From Sodiomyces alkalinus F11 (lineage: Eukaryota; Ascomycota; Sordariomycetes; Glomerellales; Plectosphaerellaceae), in the NCBI RefSeq assembly GCF_003711515.1, contig NW_021167089.1:1031799-1095798 (forward strand): DNA of 64,000 nucleotides. The letters are read 5' to 3'. Under the pieces are notes generated by a model. It did not search any database and was not told where the DNA came from. It was given only the letters and a program-made list of their open reading frames with translations. The stretch's first letter is position 1. Each line of letters starts with the position of its first letter. The translations under genes and the position numbers were made by a program. This document shows positions 36,966-47,302 of this stretch, piece by piece.

Positions 36966-38840
36966 ATGACCTCCACCGACATCAAGATTCCGGCCCTCAT
37001 CGCGCGCAGCACGGGCTGCGCCCCTGAGGAGCCAAGAACACCGTCCATTGCCCCTTCACTCACTTACTCTGACGAATCAGAGGATCAGGACGAGCAGCTG
37101 CCTCTGCCAGAGCCTCCCCGACGTCGTCGTGCGTCGACAAGGCTGATTGCCCAGAGCTCCGCCGACATTCAACGTATCACTGGCGAGTCCACGGCCGAGC
37201 TGATCCAGAGGTGTTGCGGTGGTGGCTGCTGCATGAAACTCGGCGGCAAGAAAAAGGAGGGCATTGAATACGAGAGACTCCCCCAACCAGACAACGATGC
37301 CTTTAGGTCGCTGGCCCTTAGGATCGGCGAGACGCCTACCATTCTCACCAAAACCATCGACATGCCCGAGCAGACAGTATACTTCGAGCCGGTGCCTCGT
37401 GTTCTTTCCAGGTCGTCTCCCGCCGACTCGGCTGTTTCCCTAGGTGCCGACGGAGATGCCGATGCGACCGTCCTTGCGGCAGCGGCGCCCCCGTCACCGC
37501 AAACCGCAGTATCTGCCGTGAAAGTAAAAGATGTCGATACGACTATCCAACCGCCTAGCTTTGTCCAGCCACACCCCCCGCATCATGTCTTTGCGGCGCG
37601 TATTGACACGGCCAGGGAGTTGACCAGGCCCGGTGCCGAGAAGAGGACGTACCATTTCGACCTGGATATCTCCAGCTATCCCGAGGAAGACGGCGTCGAC
37701 TTCAAGGTCGGGGGCGCCATCGGCGTCACGGCCCCCAACGATGCAAGTCTCGTAGACGACGTGTTCGACGCCCTGCTGGTGCCTCGCTTCCTGCGTGACA
37801 AGCCTGTGCTACTCCGGACGACCAAGGGCAGGTGGCCTACCGTCTGGGGTGAGGACCAGGCACGAGAGCTCGTCACGACGCGGCGCGACCTGCTCACTTG
37901 GTGTTCCGACATCCAGTCCTACCCCCCGACGAAGCCTCTGTTGAGAGTCCTCGCCGAGTTCGCAGAGGACGAGAACGAGAAGAAGCTGCTCGCGCTCCTC
38001 TGCTCCGCCGAGGGGCAGGGCGTCTTCTGCGACTTCCGCACCGGCCCTCACATCTCGCTGCCGCAGCTGCTCCAGGCGTTCCCCAGCTCGCGCCCGCCCC
38101 TGGACGTGCTGCTGTCGGTCCTGCAGCCGCTGATGCCGCGGTTCTACTCGCTGTCCAACGACCCGCACGAATCGTTCAAGACGCGCGACGGCAAGGTGCA
38201 CCGGCTCGTCGAGGTGGCGGTCACGGTGCACGAGACGGCGGACTGGCGGCGGGGCCAGCGCACGGGCATCGGGTCGGGCTTCTTCGAGCGGCAGGCGCAG
38301 GGGTTCCTGGCGGCGCAGCGGCGCGGCGAGAAGAACCCGGAGTTCTACATCCCCATGTTCAAGGGCCTCATGGCGAACCCGCTCGCCAGGCAGTTCGTCT
38401 CGGACGGGCCGATGCTGCTGATCGGCGCGGGGGTCGGCATCGCGCCGTTCCGCGGGTTCGTGCAGCGGCGGCTCAAGACGGCCAACTGCGCCAACAAGGT
38501 CTGGGTGCTGCAGGGCATCCGCGACTCGCTCGTCGACGAGATCTACAGCGGCGAGTGGGGCGTCCACGAGGACGAGGTCAAGCGGGTGATTCAGAGCCGG
38601 CGCGGCGAGAGCCGCTACGTGCAGGAAGAGGTGCGGAACCAGGCCGACCTGGTGTGGTACATCGCCAATGCCGTGGACGGTCGCATCTTCGTGTGCGGCA
38701 GCAGCAAGGGCATGGGGGAGGGCGTTGAAGAGGCGCTCGTGGACGTGGCTATGAAGAAAGGCAACCTAGAGCGTGACGAGGCTCGGAGATATTGGGAGCT
38801 GAAGACGGAGGCTGGCCAATACATCGCCGAGACGTGGTGA
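36966..38840 (+). CDS. P450-reductase-like FAD/NADPH oxidoreductase lacking the FMN domain
   Basis: 624 residues from ATG at 36966 (context ACACAATGACC); an in-frame ATG at 36870 would add 32 residues with no sign of conservation. The C-terminal two thirds follow the CPR/sulfite-reductase plan: the connecting/FAD-binding part from HHVFAARIDTAREL, the FAD motif RFYSLSND (392-399), the FAD-phosphate loop RTGIGSGFF region, the NADPH loop GAGVGIAPFRGF (487-498), a VCGSSKGMGEGVEEAL motif, and a terminal Trp (AETW) in the place of the aromatic residue that stacks on FAD. There is no flavodoxin (FMN) domain: residues 1-200 are low-complexity with an unusual CCGGGCC cluster (Cys 83, 84, 88, 89) and a following Lys run. 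Electrons must therefore go to a separate acceptor. The substrate is unknown. Confidence 0.85.
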   Translation: MTSTDIKIPALIARSTGCAPEEPRTPSIAPSLTYSDESEDQDEQLPLPEPPRRRRASTRLIAQSSADIQRITGESTAELIQRCCGGGCCMKLGGKKKEGIEYERLPQPDNDAFRSLALRIGETPTILTKTIDMPEQTVYFEPVPRVLSRSSPADSAVSLGADGDADATVLAAAAPPSPQTAVSAVKVKDVDTTIQPPSFVQPHPPHHVFAARIDTARELTRPGAEKRTYHFDLDISSYPEEDGVDFKVGGAIGVTAPNDASLVDDVFDALLVPRFLRDKPVLLRTTKGRWPTVWGEDQARELVTTRRDLLTWCSDIQSYPPTKPLLRVLAEFAEDENEKKLLALLCSAEGQGVFCDFRTGPHISLPQLLQAFPSSRPPLDVLLSVLQPLMPRFYSLSNDPHESFKTRDGKVHRLVEVAVTVHETADWRRGQRTGIGSGFFERQAQGFLAAQRRGEKNPEFYIPMFKGLMANPLARQFVSDGPMLLIGAGVGIAPFRGFVQRRLKTANCANKVWVLQGIRDSLVDEIYSGEWGVHEDEVKRVIQSRRGESRYVQEEVRNQADLVWYIANAVDGRIFVCGSSKGMGEGVEEALVDVAMKKGNLERDEARRYWELKTEAGQYIAETW

Positions 38841-40170
38841 GGAATGTCATGTTACACCACGTCTCGGTGCTTCGGCAGGCGTACGATCTTGGTGGGGGGG
38901 TATTACAACATTATGGGAATCAACAACAACACGGAGTATGGGAAGAGAAGTGGTGATTTGTGGCTGGACTGCCGGTCGTTTTCTTTTCATGATTACTTTG
39001 TTTGCCTCAAGAGGAATATGGCTAGGGAGGCTCTCAGGAGCCAAAATGGACGGCATCTTCTAGGAGTTGTTTGAAGGATAAATCAGACATGAGCTTTTGA
39101 TACTTTTTTTTTACTTTTCCCTTCTTTCTTATTTTCTTTAATTCAATGTATCTGTATCGCCAAAGGTTGTTTAGTCTATGTTGGCTTTGCTAAAATCAGT
39201 GTGATGCATTCCGGGGTGATCAATGCTGTATTGTACCTATGTAGGGAGTAGTTGAAGGAGAACTAGAATGTCCTCGCAGCCTAAGCCACATCAGCCACTC
39301 TATGGGATGGTGCGCCATAACCGCTGTCGCCAAGACGACATGAGCGGAAAGCTGAAAAGCTGACACGCCCAAATCCTCTGGCCAGAAGAAGTGGACCCTA
39401 CCGCGCGGTTGTTGGTGATGGGTATCGTGAAATCCTAACGATGTCCGAGTCCCCTGTACAATCATATCGATGGAGGGGTCTCAACCCGCGGTGCTTGGTC
39501 AGCATATATGGGCGCATAACCACCGAAGATACTAGAAAACGCGGAAACCGGACGCTACATAAGGTAAAGGTACCTTATAGAAAAAAGTACAGTTCCCAAT
39601 GGGTACTGCACTACCTAGGTACTGGGGGCTTACAAATTCAATATCAAATTGAACCACAATCTCTCCGTGATCACTCCGTCCCCCATGCCGTTCCCCACGC
39701 ACATCCACACATCACATCATGCGCTTTTGCATTGCTAAACCACTACCTCGTACATATTCATATGTGATGATGCGAGACGATGCAAGAAGAACTTTCTGCC
39801 GTTTCTCCCGGATACGACCCAACCGGAGAAAAGAATTCTGCTGGCGTGTTGTGCGTGTGCTAACAACTTCTTGCACAGGAAATCGCCGAGTCGGGGTTCC
39901 CAGGTCTGTCTCGTCGTGTCCCCGTTGCCCGTTCTCCGTTCCCCGTTCCTCTTTGGCGGGTCAACAGAAACCGAAGCGCTACCCATTTGCCTTGTGGACC
40001 CCGCTGCGATCGTTGGTACTCAGTAAAAACAAGAGAAGGGCTCCAACAAACCATGGGCCCGAGAAGAAAGAAAAGAAAGAACTATTTAAGGGATCGAGTG
40101 GTCCCTCCAGGATCCTGCCGCTCCCATTAATATCCCGACTCCAACCGCGTTTATCGCCCCGTTCATATAT
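38841..40170. other. intergenic region before the nitroreductase gene
   Basis: No gene seen. A T-rich stretch follows the reductase stop at 39100-39140. TAAGGTAAAGGTACC words lie at 39560-39580. The last 100 bp are the short leader of the nitroreductase; a CATATATATGG sequence overlaps its first ATG. Confidence 0.5.
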
Positions 40171-41004
40171 ATGGCTAGCATCGCAAGAACCTCACTACAC
40201 CAAGTATCCAAGAGACTCTACCCTGCGGGATTTGCCTCCCTCTCCTTCCTCAACTCTCTGCCGAAACACAAGAACAACTTCCTCCGGACTCCCCTCCCAC
40301 GTCTTGCCCGGCCCGCCATCTCCTCCAACCGAGAGTACTCTCACTCCCACTCCCACTCCCACTCCTATACCACCTCCACACCCAGCAGAATGGCGAACCT
40401 CACTGCGTCGACGTTCCTCGAGTACGTCAAGAACCGTCGCACCTATTACCCCCTCTCCAAGGACATCTCCCTATCCGCCGACCAGGTCGACGACATCGTC
40501 AAGGTCGCCATGCAGCATGTCCCCTCGTCCTACAACTCGCAGTCGAACCGCGTCGTCGTCCTGCAAGGGGCCCACCACGAAAAGCTCTGGGACATGATCT
40601 CGGAGGTCCTGCGCGCCGTTGTCCCCGAGGAACAGTGGAAGTCCACCGCCGAGCGGATGGCCTGGTTCAAGGGCGCCGCCGGCACCATCCTCTTCTTCAT
40701 CGACCAGGACGTCGTCCGCGGCATGCAGGACAGGTTTCCCCTGTACGCCGAGGGGTTCCCCGGCTGGGCCGGCCAGTCCGCCGGCATGCTCCAGTTCGCC
40801 CTCTGGACCGCCCTCGAGGCCGAGGGCCTCGGCGCCAACCTCCAGCACTATAACCCCCTCGCTGACGAGAACATCGCCGCCGAGTGGAACGTCCCTCGCA
40901 CATGGCAACTCAACGCCCAGCTCGTCTTCGGCGGCCGCACGGGCGAGACTTATCCTAAGGAGTCCAAGCCCGCCGAGGAGACTGTGAAGTCTTTCCGCGA
41001 CTAA
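40171..41004 (+). CDS. nitroreductase-family protein, Frm2/Hbn1 type
   Basis: 277 residues, one exon. The domain starts at TASTFLEYVKNRRTYYPLSKD and includes HVPSSYNSQSNRVVVLQGAHHEKLWD, FPLYAEGFPGWAGQSAGMLQFALW and NVPRTWQLNAQLVFGGRTG, typical of the FMN-dependent fungal family of yeast Frm2 and Hbn1 (linked there to fatty-acid signalling and oxidative stress). Two starts are plausible. The first ATG (40171) adds 73 residues rich in Arg, Ser and hydrophobics with no acidic residue before about residue 54, which resembles a mitochondrial presequence and includes a (His-Ser)4 stretch. The second ATG (40390, MANLTASTF) corresponds to the usual family N-terminus. Both may be used. It is convergent with PSD1. 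Confidence 0.88.
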   Translation: MASIARTSLHQVSKRLYPAGFASLSFLNSLPKHKNNFLRTPLPRLARPAISSNREYSHSHSHSHSYTTSTPSRMANLTASTFLEYVKNRRTYYPLSKDISLSADQVDDIVKVAMQHVPSSYNSQSNRVVVLQGAHHEKLWDMISEVLRAVVPEEQWKSTAERMAWFKGAAGTILFFIDQDVVRGMQDRFPLYAEGFPGWAGQSAGMLQFALWTALEAEGLGANLQHYNPLADENIAAEWNVPRTWQLNAQLVFGGRTGETYPKESKPAEETVKSFRD

Positions 41005-41614
41005 GTAAAGGATACCTCCCTCCCTTGCGACAAGCATGCAGATGAATGAGCGGGTTTAGCTCTGGGTTGGCTGTTTATCAACTGGGACCTAGTTTTGCCC
41101 CTTCTTTTTTTCTTCTTTTTTTCTTCTTTTTTTCTTCTTTTTTTCTTCTTTATTCTTCTTTTTTCTTCTTCTCCTTTTTCCCCCTTGAATATATTTATAT
41201 AGCTTCTCATTCACTGCAACCTATTGCTTGGCATCGCATGTAAATAGCGGCAGCTACCTTTTCGTACATACACGGTCACAAGAGACACCGCAAGATGGAT
41301 TTTCTGCCATAATTTTATGATGACGTTTAAACAACCCTCCTTCCGCGTCCTGTTTGTCTGTATGGGGAACATTTGTTAAGAACGTTTCTTCACCACCGTG
41401 ATCGCAATGGGATCGATGGACAAGGTATTGATACATATATACGATATCCTACATGAGCCAACTGCTTATTAATATACAGGATCTATCTCATTGACTTCCG
41501 CGAAATTTCTCCAAACTATACGCCCCTGCTCTCTCCTCTCTCTCCTCCTCCAATGGAATGACAGGCGAGGCTCTCGTCTATGTAGTAGTCTTGTCCATTG
41601 CCGTGGCCTCCCCC
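41005..41614. other. convergent 3' region between the nitroreductase and PSD1 genes
   Basis: Contains a run of 11-bp TTCTTCTTTTT units (about 41101-41175), then an AT-rich stretch with ATATATTTATATAG at 41189 that could serve 3'-end formation. No gene. Confidence 0.6.
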
Positions 41615-43330
41615 TCATTCTTCATCCACATACCCAAGAGCCTGGCCCATCTTCACCCGCTGGCCCTTCTCCACGTTCCACCGCCAACCTCCCTTAGTCT
41701 CTCCCGCGTCGGATCCTTGCTCGACCGGCGCCTCAAAGACCAGCACCACTGTGCTCCCCAGCTGGAACCCGCCCATCTCCTCTCCTCGCCGCAACGCATG
41801 CCCGCCTAGCACGCGGCTCGCGCTGGCGTACGTCGCCTCGGCGAACCCCAGGTAAGGCTCGCCCCGCGCCGCCGCCTCCTCGGCCGCACGGTCCGCCTCC
41901 GTGTCCGTGGTGAGGCTGTTCGTGCGCAGCTCGCGGTCAAAGTTGATCTTGATGGACCCGACGTTGGTGGCACCCACGGGCACGTACGAGAAGAAGCCCC
42001 AGCGCCAGCGACCGAGGAGCACGACGCGCTCGTTGAGCGTGAAAAGCCCGGGCAGGGTCCGCTGCAGGTACGGCGAGACGGAGTAGAGCTCGCCGGCGAA
42101 ATGGCGACGCCGCTCGACCACCCAGTTCGCCGGCGAGTGGAAGCGGTGGTAGTCTCCGGGCGCGAGATAGATCACTGCGTAATACAACGCCGTCCTGTTC
42201 TCCTCTGGCGCCAGGAGTGCGTACCAGGGCTTCTCGCCTAGTGCGAGGTCCGCGCGGACGGCCGAGATGGCGGCAGGGGAGTCCTCCCGTTCGGCTTCGT
42301 CGGGTGGCGACTCCGTCTGCGTGCTGCCGGACGGGCGACCGCCAGAGAGCAGGCTGGGCAGGGTGTAGGAAATGCCGTTCACGCGAGCAAACTCCTCGTC
42401 CGTCTTGATGAGGCCCTCGTTTTCGGAGATGTGGCGCTCACTCGGTCGACCGTGCTCACCGTGGGCGACGCTCGGCGTCGGCGTGTGCTTCCCCAGAAGG
42501 GCATCGATGCTGTATGTCATGCCCTTCACCTGTTCGATGTCCCCGCCTTCAATCTGACCGAACTGCAAGATGCGGCCATCCGAGGGGGAGAGGAGGGCGT
42601 TGGGATTCGGATCCAGGGGACGAGCTCCCGGCTTGAGCTTTCGGTAGAAAAAGGCGGCAAGATTGGGATATGTACGTAGATCAGGTTCCGCTACCTCGTC
42701 AAGGCTGTTACGAAGAACAACCCCCTCCCATGTTAGCTCTGGTAAACCCAGCGGATCGTGGACGGTTCTGGAGAAGGCGGAGTCTCACTTGACGCCAAAG
42801 ATGAAAGAGTAGAGTTTGAATCCCGGCACCCGTAAGTAATACGGGATATCCAGCTCGTTGAACCTGCCCCATAGCCTTGACATGGCCTTCAGCGGCAAGG
42901 TGGACATGGCCCGGACCTGCCAAGGTCCATCTGGCCGGATCCGTTCCCTCCCATTCGGCTTCCTGCCGGCCGCACCAGTGACTTCATCGAGTTCTTCCTT
43001 CTCCTTCTCTCTTGTCGTGACCTTGTAGAACTGCATCAGTCCCACAAAGCCAATGCCGACACCAATAGGTAGCTGGTACCATTGTGTCTTGGAGTCCCGG
43101 AGGGCAGCGCGGAGTCGGGAAGAAAAGCGAGGTCGCTGTTGAGACCGTTGAGAAAACGATCGTACTGAAAAGAGGTTCAGGTTCGAGTTCGGATTTCGTC
43201 GACGCGCATAGAAGGAAGCCTGTCTCCCTCTCCCAAGAACGCACGATGAGCATGGCCCGCGGACGGACCTGGTGGCCAGTGTGGCCAGTGTGGTTCGTAG
43301 CTGGCCGGAGCCAGAGAAGCGCGAGGCCAT
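41615..43330 (-). CDS. PSD1: mitochondrial phosphatidylserine decarboxylase proenzyme
   Basis: Converts phosphatidylserine to phosphatidylethanolamine at the inner membrane. Two exons (43330-42789, 42704-41615) give 543 residues; the 84-bp intron has a GTGAGA donor and GAGCTAAC branch. The start MASRFSGSGQLRTTLA opens a basic, Arg-rich presequence to about residue 95; residues 96-105 (WYQLPIGVGIGFVGLMQFY region) form the membrane anchor. Catalytic features: SPSDGRI with the conserved Asp, the APGDYHRFHSP motif (Asp365, His367, His370), and the self-cleavage site LGST, where cutting between Gly497 and Ser498 makes the pyruvoyl group of the 46-residue alpha chain. A variable Ser/Pro/Glu-rich insert of about 90 residues lies between the SIDALLG and PWYALL segments, as is common in fungal PSD1. 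All motifs needed for activity are present. Confidence 0.95.
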
Positions 43331-44159
43331 GGTCAAGAGTAGCTCGGCACTTGGCTCACTATAATTCCATGTATCACTTGGGGAAGAAAAGGACGGTTTA
43401 AGAAAGAAAGGGTAACTGAAATAAGACGATCGTTGAAAAGCGCATTCCGAACTTTTGTCGAGGTAGGGCAGCCCGGAAACAAGGCACATTGACGTGCGAT
43501 ATACGTACGGAGTTAACTTTGCCCTTTCGGTCGAAATATTGTGTGGAGTTCGATGTACGTCGTATCTTACCTAATGGCTTGCATGTCATACACATACAGT
43601 AAGTATACTAAAATATTTATGCATCTTCCCATTCTGCGCTGCCTCCGAAGAAGTACCTTCTTCAAGCGGCAATGGAGGTACCTTAAGGTACTTTATTAAG
43701 TTACCTAAGGTACCTAAGGTACCTACCTTATCTAAAATCGCTCCTCAAGGTACGTACATAGGTACTGTACTTACCCTCTACCTTACCTTTTAGTCTCCTA
43801 AAACGACACGTCGACTTCCACCAAACGTCCAATATGACCATCCGCAACCTTTAGCATCGCTGTCCTCTGCATCCTGCCACTGCGGAATATATGGTCTTAT
43901 CCCGTCCATCTGACCGTTGCTTCTCTTTTCCCTTGAATGATATACCCCTGCGAGCTCGTTCTGCTACTCGTGCTTCGCGCTTCGCTTTTCTTCTGAGATG
44001 AACGTCACCCACTGTTTCTAGTGACAAACACCTCAGACCGCGCACGTGCTCCGACGATACGAATAACGACCACAGTTTCACGACTCGTTCGAGTTCTCGC
44101 TCGAGTTCCAATACTCTGGACCTCCTTCATCGACTGCGAAATCAAGTTATAAGGCGACC
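43331..44159. promoter_or_regulatory. divergent region between PSD1 and the UBL-protein gene
   Basis: 829 bp. 43660-43790 is a dense cluster of GGTACC and TAAGGTA words, with a 14-bp palindrome GTACCTTAAGGTAC at 43678-43691. No TATA box is certain. Confidence 0.55.
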
Positions 44160-46463
44160 ATGTCTTCGGAAGGGTCGGCTTCCCGCCCGCAACCAGCGCC
44201 AAAGGCAGCGGCTAGCGATCCGCTCTCGGTGAATCTGAACGTCATTTCGCCGTCGACAATCGTCGGAACTGGCCCTCCTCTGAGCTTTCCCGGCCTTCTA
44301 GCAAGCACGACGGTTGGCCAATTAAAGGAGAAAATTCGCAACTTGCTGCCGATAAAGCCCACCGATGCACAACAGAGGTTGATTTACAAGGGGAGGGTCC
44401 TGCAGCAGGATGACGAGACCCTGGGTCAAATAATGGGCGAGCACACGGTAAGGACCCTCACACCACCGTCTGCCTTCGAATCTCTCCAGAGGCAACACTA
44501 ACCTGCTGTTCTCGCGTGGTTTTAGCTTCGCGAACACAACTCACAAACGGTCCATCTCGCTCTTCGCGGCCTCCCTGACCCTCAACCACCCCCAGCCCCC
44601 TCGCTTCGCGGACGGAGCCCGGCTTCTAGCGACCATCGCACCTTCGCAAGTTACACCAGCTCGCTTCCCGCTTCGCGACAACAGTCCCCTCACTATCGAT
44701 TCGCGCCGACTCCTTCACCGGGTCCCTCGAGAAGGAATCAAGGAGGCAGCCGAGATGCATTCCCTGGCTTCGTGGTGCCCAACGCTCCGACTTTTACGCC
44801 TCAGCAGGTGCATCAGATGCAATCCCAGCTGTCGCAGACCATGGCTGCCTGGAATAGCGGTCTGCAGAGGGAGGCCATCAGCAGGGCCATCGCTCACCAA
44901 CAGCTGAGTCAAAACCAACCGGGCAGAGGTATCCCGGGGCTTGGGGCTCAGGGTCTTGGGGAGCCCGGCGGCCCAGGTTCCGTCTCGACTCATGGTGATG
45001 CCCTTCCTAGGGGCCGAACAAGCCCCGGGGTGCATCCGTACACACGCACAGTCGTCAGGGAGGGTACATTGCCGGATGGGCAGCCATATCGTGTCACTAA
45101 TACTGAGACATGGACGCCTCTATCGGTGGCGGAGGTGCAGAACATCCTCAGGGGCGCCGATGCCGGTCAGGCGACTCAGGCTATGACCAACGCGATGCAG
45201 CGAAGCGACCCGGCGTTGACTTCTGGAAGCCCTTTGGCGCCAAACCCGCCTACTTCTACGCCCTTCTATCAGTCTCTCGGGTCCAGGGCCGGCAGCCGGA
45301 GAGCAACTCCAGACCCCGGATCACGGTCGGTTAGTGGGGCCAGCACGGTTCCGACAGCAAATGCCACCCATCGAGCGGCACCGCCATCTGGTCCGGAGGT
45401 TTATATATTATCCTCGCCCGAGGGACCTCGAGCCCTCCTCATCAACAGCTTGTCCGACATGTACTATACCCCCGCCGGTCGCTCGCCACTTCCGCAACTG
45501 GCGTCAACTTTCCCGCGACCTGGAGGAATCCAACTGCAGCAAGGACCGTGGCCTCCAAGTCACTTGGGCACACCATCCGCCCACCATGGCAACAACCCAC
45601 AGCAAGTACGAGACGCGGGACCTTCGCCCCAACCACCAGAGTCGCAGCAGCCGCAGGGCCGACAGCATCCTCGACAGCAAGAGCAAGCATTGCCAGCCGT
45701 CGCGCCTGTCCATGCCCATAATCCCGCCATCGCCCCTGTCGTGGCCCAAATGTGGCCGCATTTCTGGCTCCTCGTTCGTCTCGGCGTCTTCATATGGTGG
45801 TTCACTTCACCCAGCGCCACCTGGAGTCGGTGGGTGACAGTCATTGGCATCGCCATTTGTATATTTCTCATCAACACGGGCCTGCTCAACGGCTTGTTCG
45901 ATCAGGCAGCAGCTCCCGTTAGACGACACATGGACAACTTGATACCTTTCGCCCAACCGAACCATGCGCGCGACGCGGTGCCTGCTCCGCCCGGTGGTGA
46001 TGGTCAGCCGGCCGTTGCTGCCGGACAGAATAACACGGGCCCGGATCCCATGCACGCGGCTGCGCGGATGGTGGCGGATCGGGGGAGGCGGGCCAATGCC
46101 AACTGGCTCATGGACCAGGTTCGACGACTCGAGAGAGCCGGCCTTCTCTTCCTCGCCAGCATTGCGCCTGGCGTGGCGGAAAGGCACATTGCTCAACTAG
46201 AAGCTGAAGCTCGGGCGGAACGACAACGCCGCGAGGAAGCAGCCGCAGCAGCAGCAGCAGCCGCCGCCGCCGCGGCAGCGGTAGCGGCAACAGAAACACA
46301 AGGAGATTCTCAGCCGACTAATTCGGAAGCGGACGTTGGAATGGGACGGAGTGAGGGAGGTGGGCAGGATGGTACGAGGGATACGAGTGGACATGGGCAC
46401 GGGGAGCATGGAGCGGGCATTAACCAGCCGGATGCTAGGGGAGAGCCTCTTGTGGCTCTTTGA
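44160..46463 (+). CDS. HERP-like ubiquitin-domain membrane protein
   Basis: Two exons (44160-44447, 44526-46463) give 741 residues; phase 0, branch CACTAACC. Residues about 22-110 form an N-terminal ubiquitin-like domain (VGQLKEKIRNLL, RLIYKGRVLQQDDETL). A long Pro/Ser/Gln-rich middle contains PEVYILSSPEGPRALLI, which I believe is conserved in fungal relatives. Two close membrane segments follow (MWPHFWLLVRLGVFIWWF and VTVIGIAICIFLINTGLL), then a helix with an Ala15 run and an acidic/His-rich tail. The order UBL - disordered - membrane hairpin resembles animal HERPUD1, an ER protein that supports ER-associated degradation; Dsc-type ligase subunits with UBL domains are an alternative. ER location and a role in ubiquitin-dependent degradation are inferences. 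Confidence 0.82.
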
Positions 46464-47302
46464 TGAAACGGATACATGGGATTCGTGTCATGAGACTTGA
46501 CGATGTCCCATCCGGTGGGTGAGGATGAGAGATATCGGCACATTCAGCCATGTCATCCGTAACGTGAGATGAAAGTAGTTGCTATGTGGTGGTGATCGAG
46601 CCACCGCTGATGTTAGTGGAGGTTTCATTTTCAACCAAGCGCAAATACCAAGGCCTCATGACCATTACTATGATGCCAGATACATTAGGGGAAAGATATT
46701 ATAGTGAAAGCGGGATCACTGACTCCCTATGAGAAGCGGCCACCAGCATTTGTGAGAAATACTCCGAACTTCCGACGTGCGGGGGAAGAAGCTAATAAAG
46801 CTACCCAAGATAGATATCTTGTTACACTAAAATTCACCTTCAAGTGCTTACTGTGACTAAACCAAGGTTGACCATGACGTGCTTAATGTGGGGAAGCCGA
46901 GACGAGAGGTAGATTTCTAAGCAAAAGGAACATGTCCACGCCATTTGCGGAAATGTGCCACGACATGAGGGGATGGAGATAGATGGCCGACGAGTCCACC
47001 TGCACAGTGGAGGTAGATGATACTTGAAATCGGGGAAGGTGCAGTGAGGGGCATTCCGTACTACCTTAAGGTAGTCTATTATAATACATCTATGCTAGCA
47101 TTTTATTAATTGCTTACTTGGAAGGCTCCCCTTCTCTACGTGAATCATCGAGCATCCCCGCCCATAGAAATATTTGACCCTTCCTCTCACGAGGCTTATA
47201 CAATTCAAACATTTGGTTTGCCCTTCAAAGAGGATACCACAGCATCTACCAGCTGTTTGTATGTCTGCAAGGCTCACGCATCTTGCCAAGCATCTAGTCA
47301 CC
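46464..47302. other. intergenic region upstream of the GST gene
   Basis: No gene seen. Contains a 16-bp palindrome ACTACCTTAAGGTAGT at 47060-47075, about 230 bp upstream of the GST start. Confidence 0.6.
47060..47075. repeat. 16-bp palindrome of the TACCTTA family
   Basis: ACTACCTTAAGGTAGT, sharing the core TACCTTAAGGTA with 43678-43691 and 24764-24781. Confidence 0.9.

Noticed and set aside
37898..38728. 276-codon frame within the FAD/NADPH reductase gene
   Set aside because: Alternate-frame shadow of a GC-rich exon, made of Arg/Ala/Gly.
39420..39560. Possible tRNA near a GGGTCTCAACCCG stretch
   Set aside because: No cloverleaf with a T-arm GGTTCRANYCC box could be formed; not a tRNA by eye.
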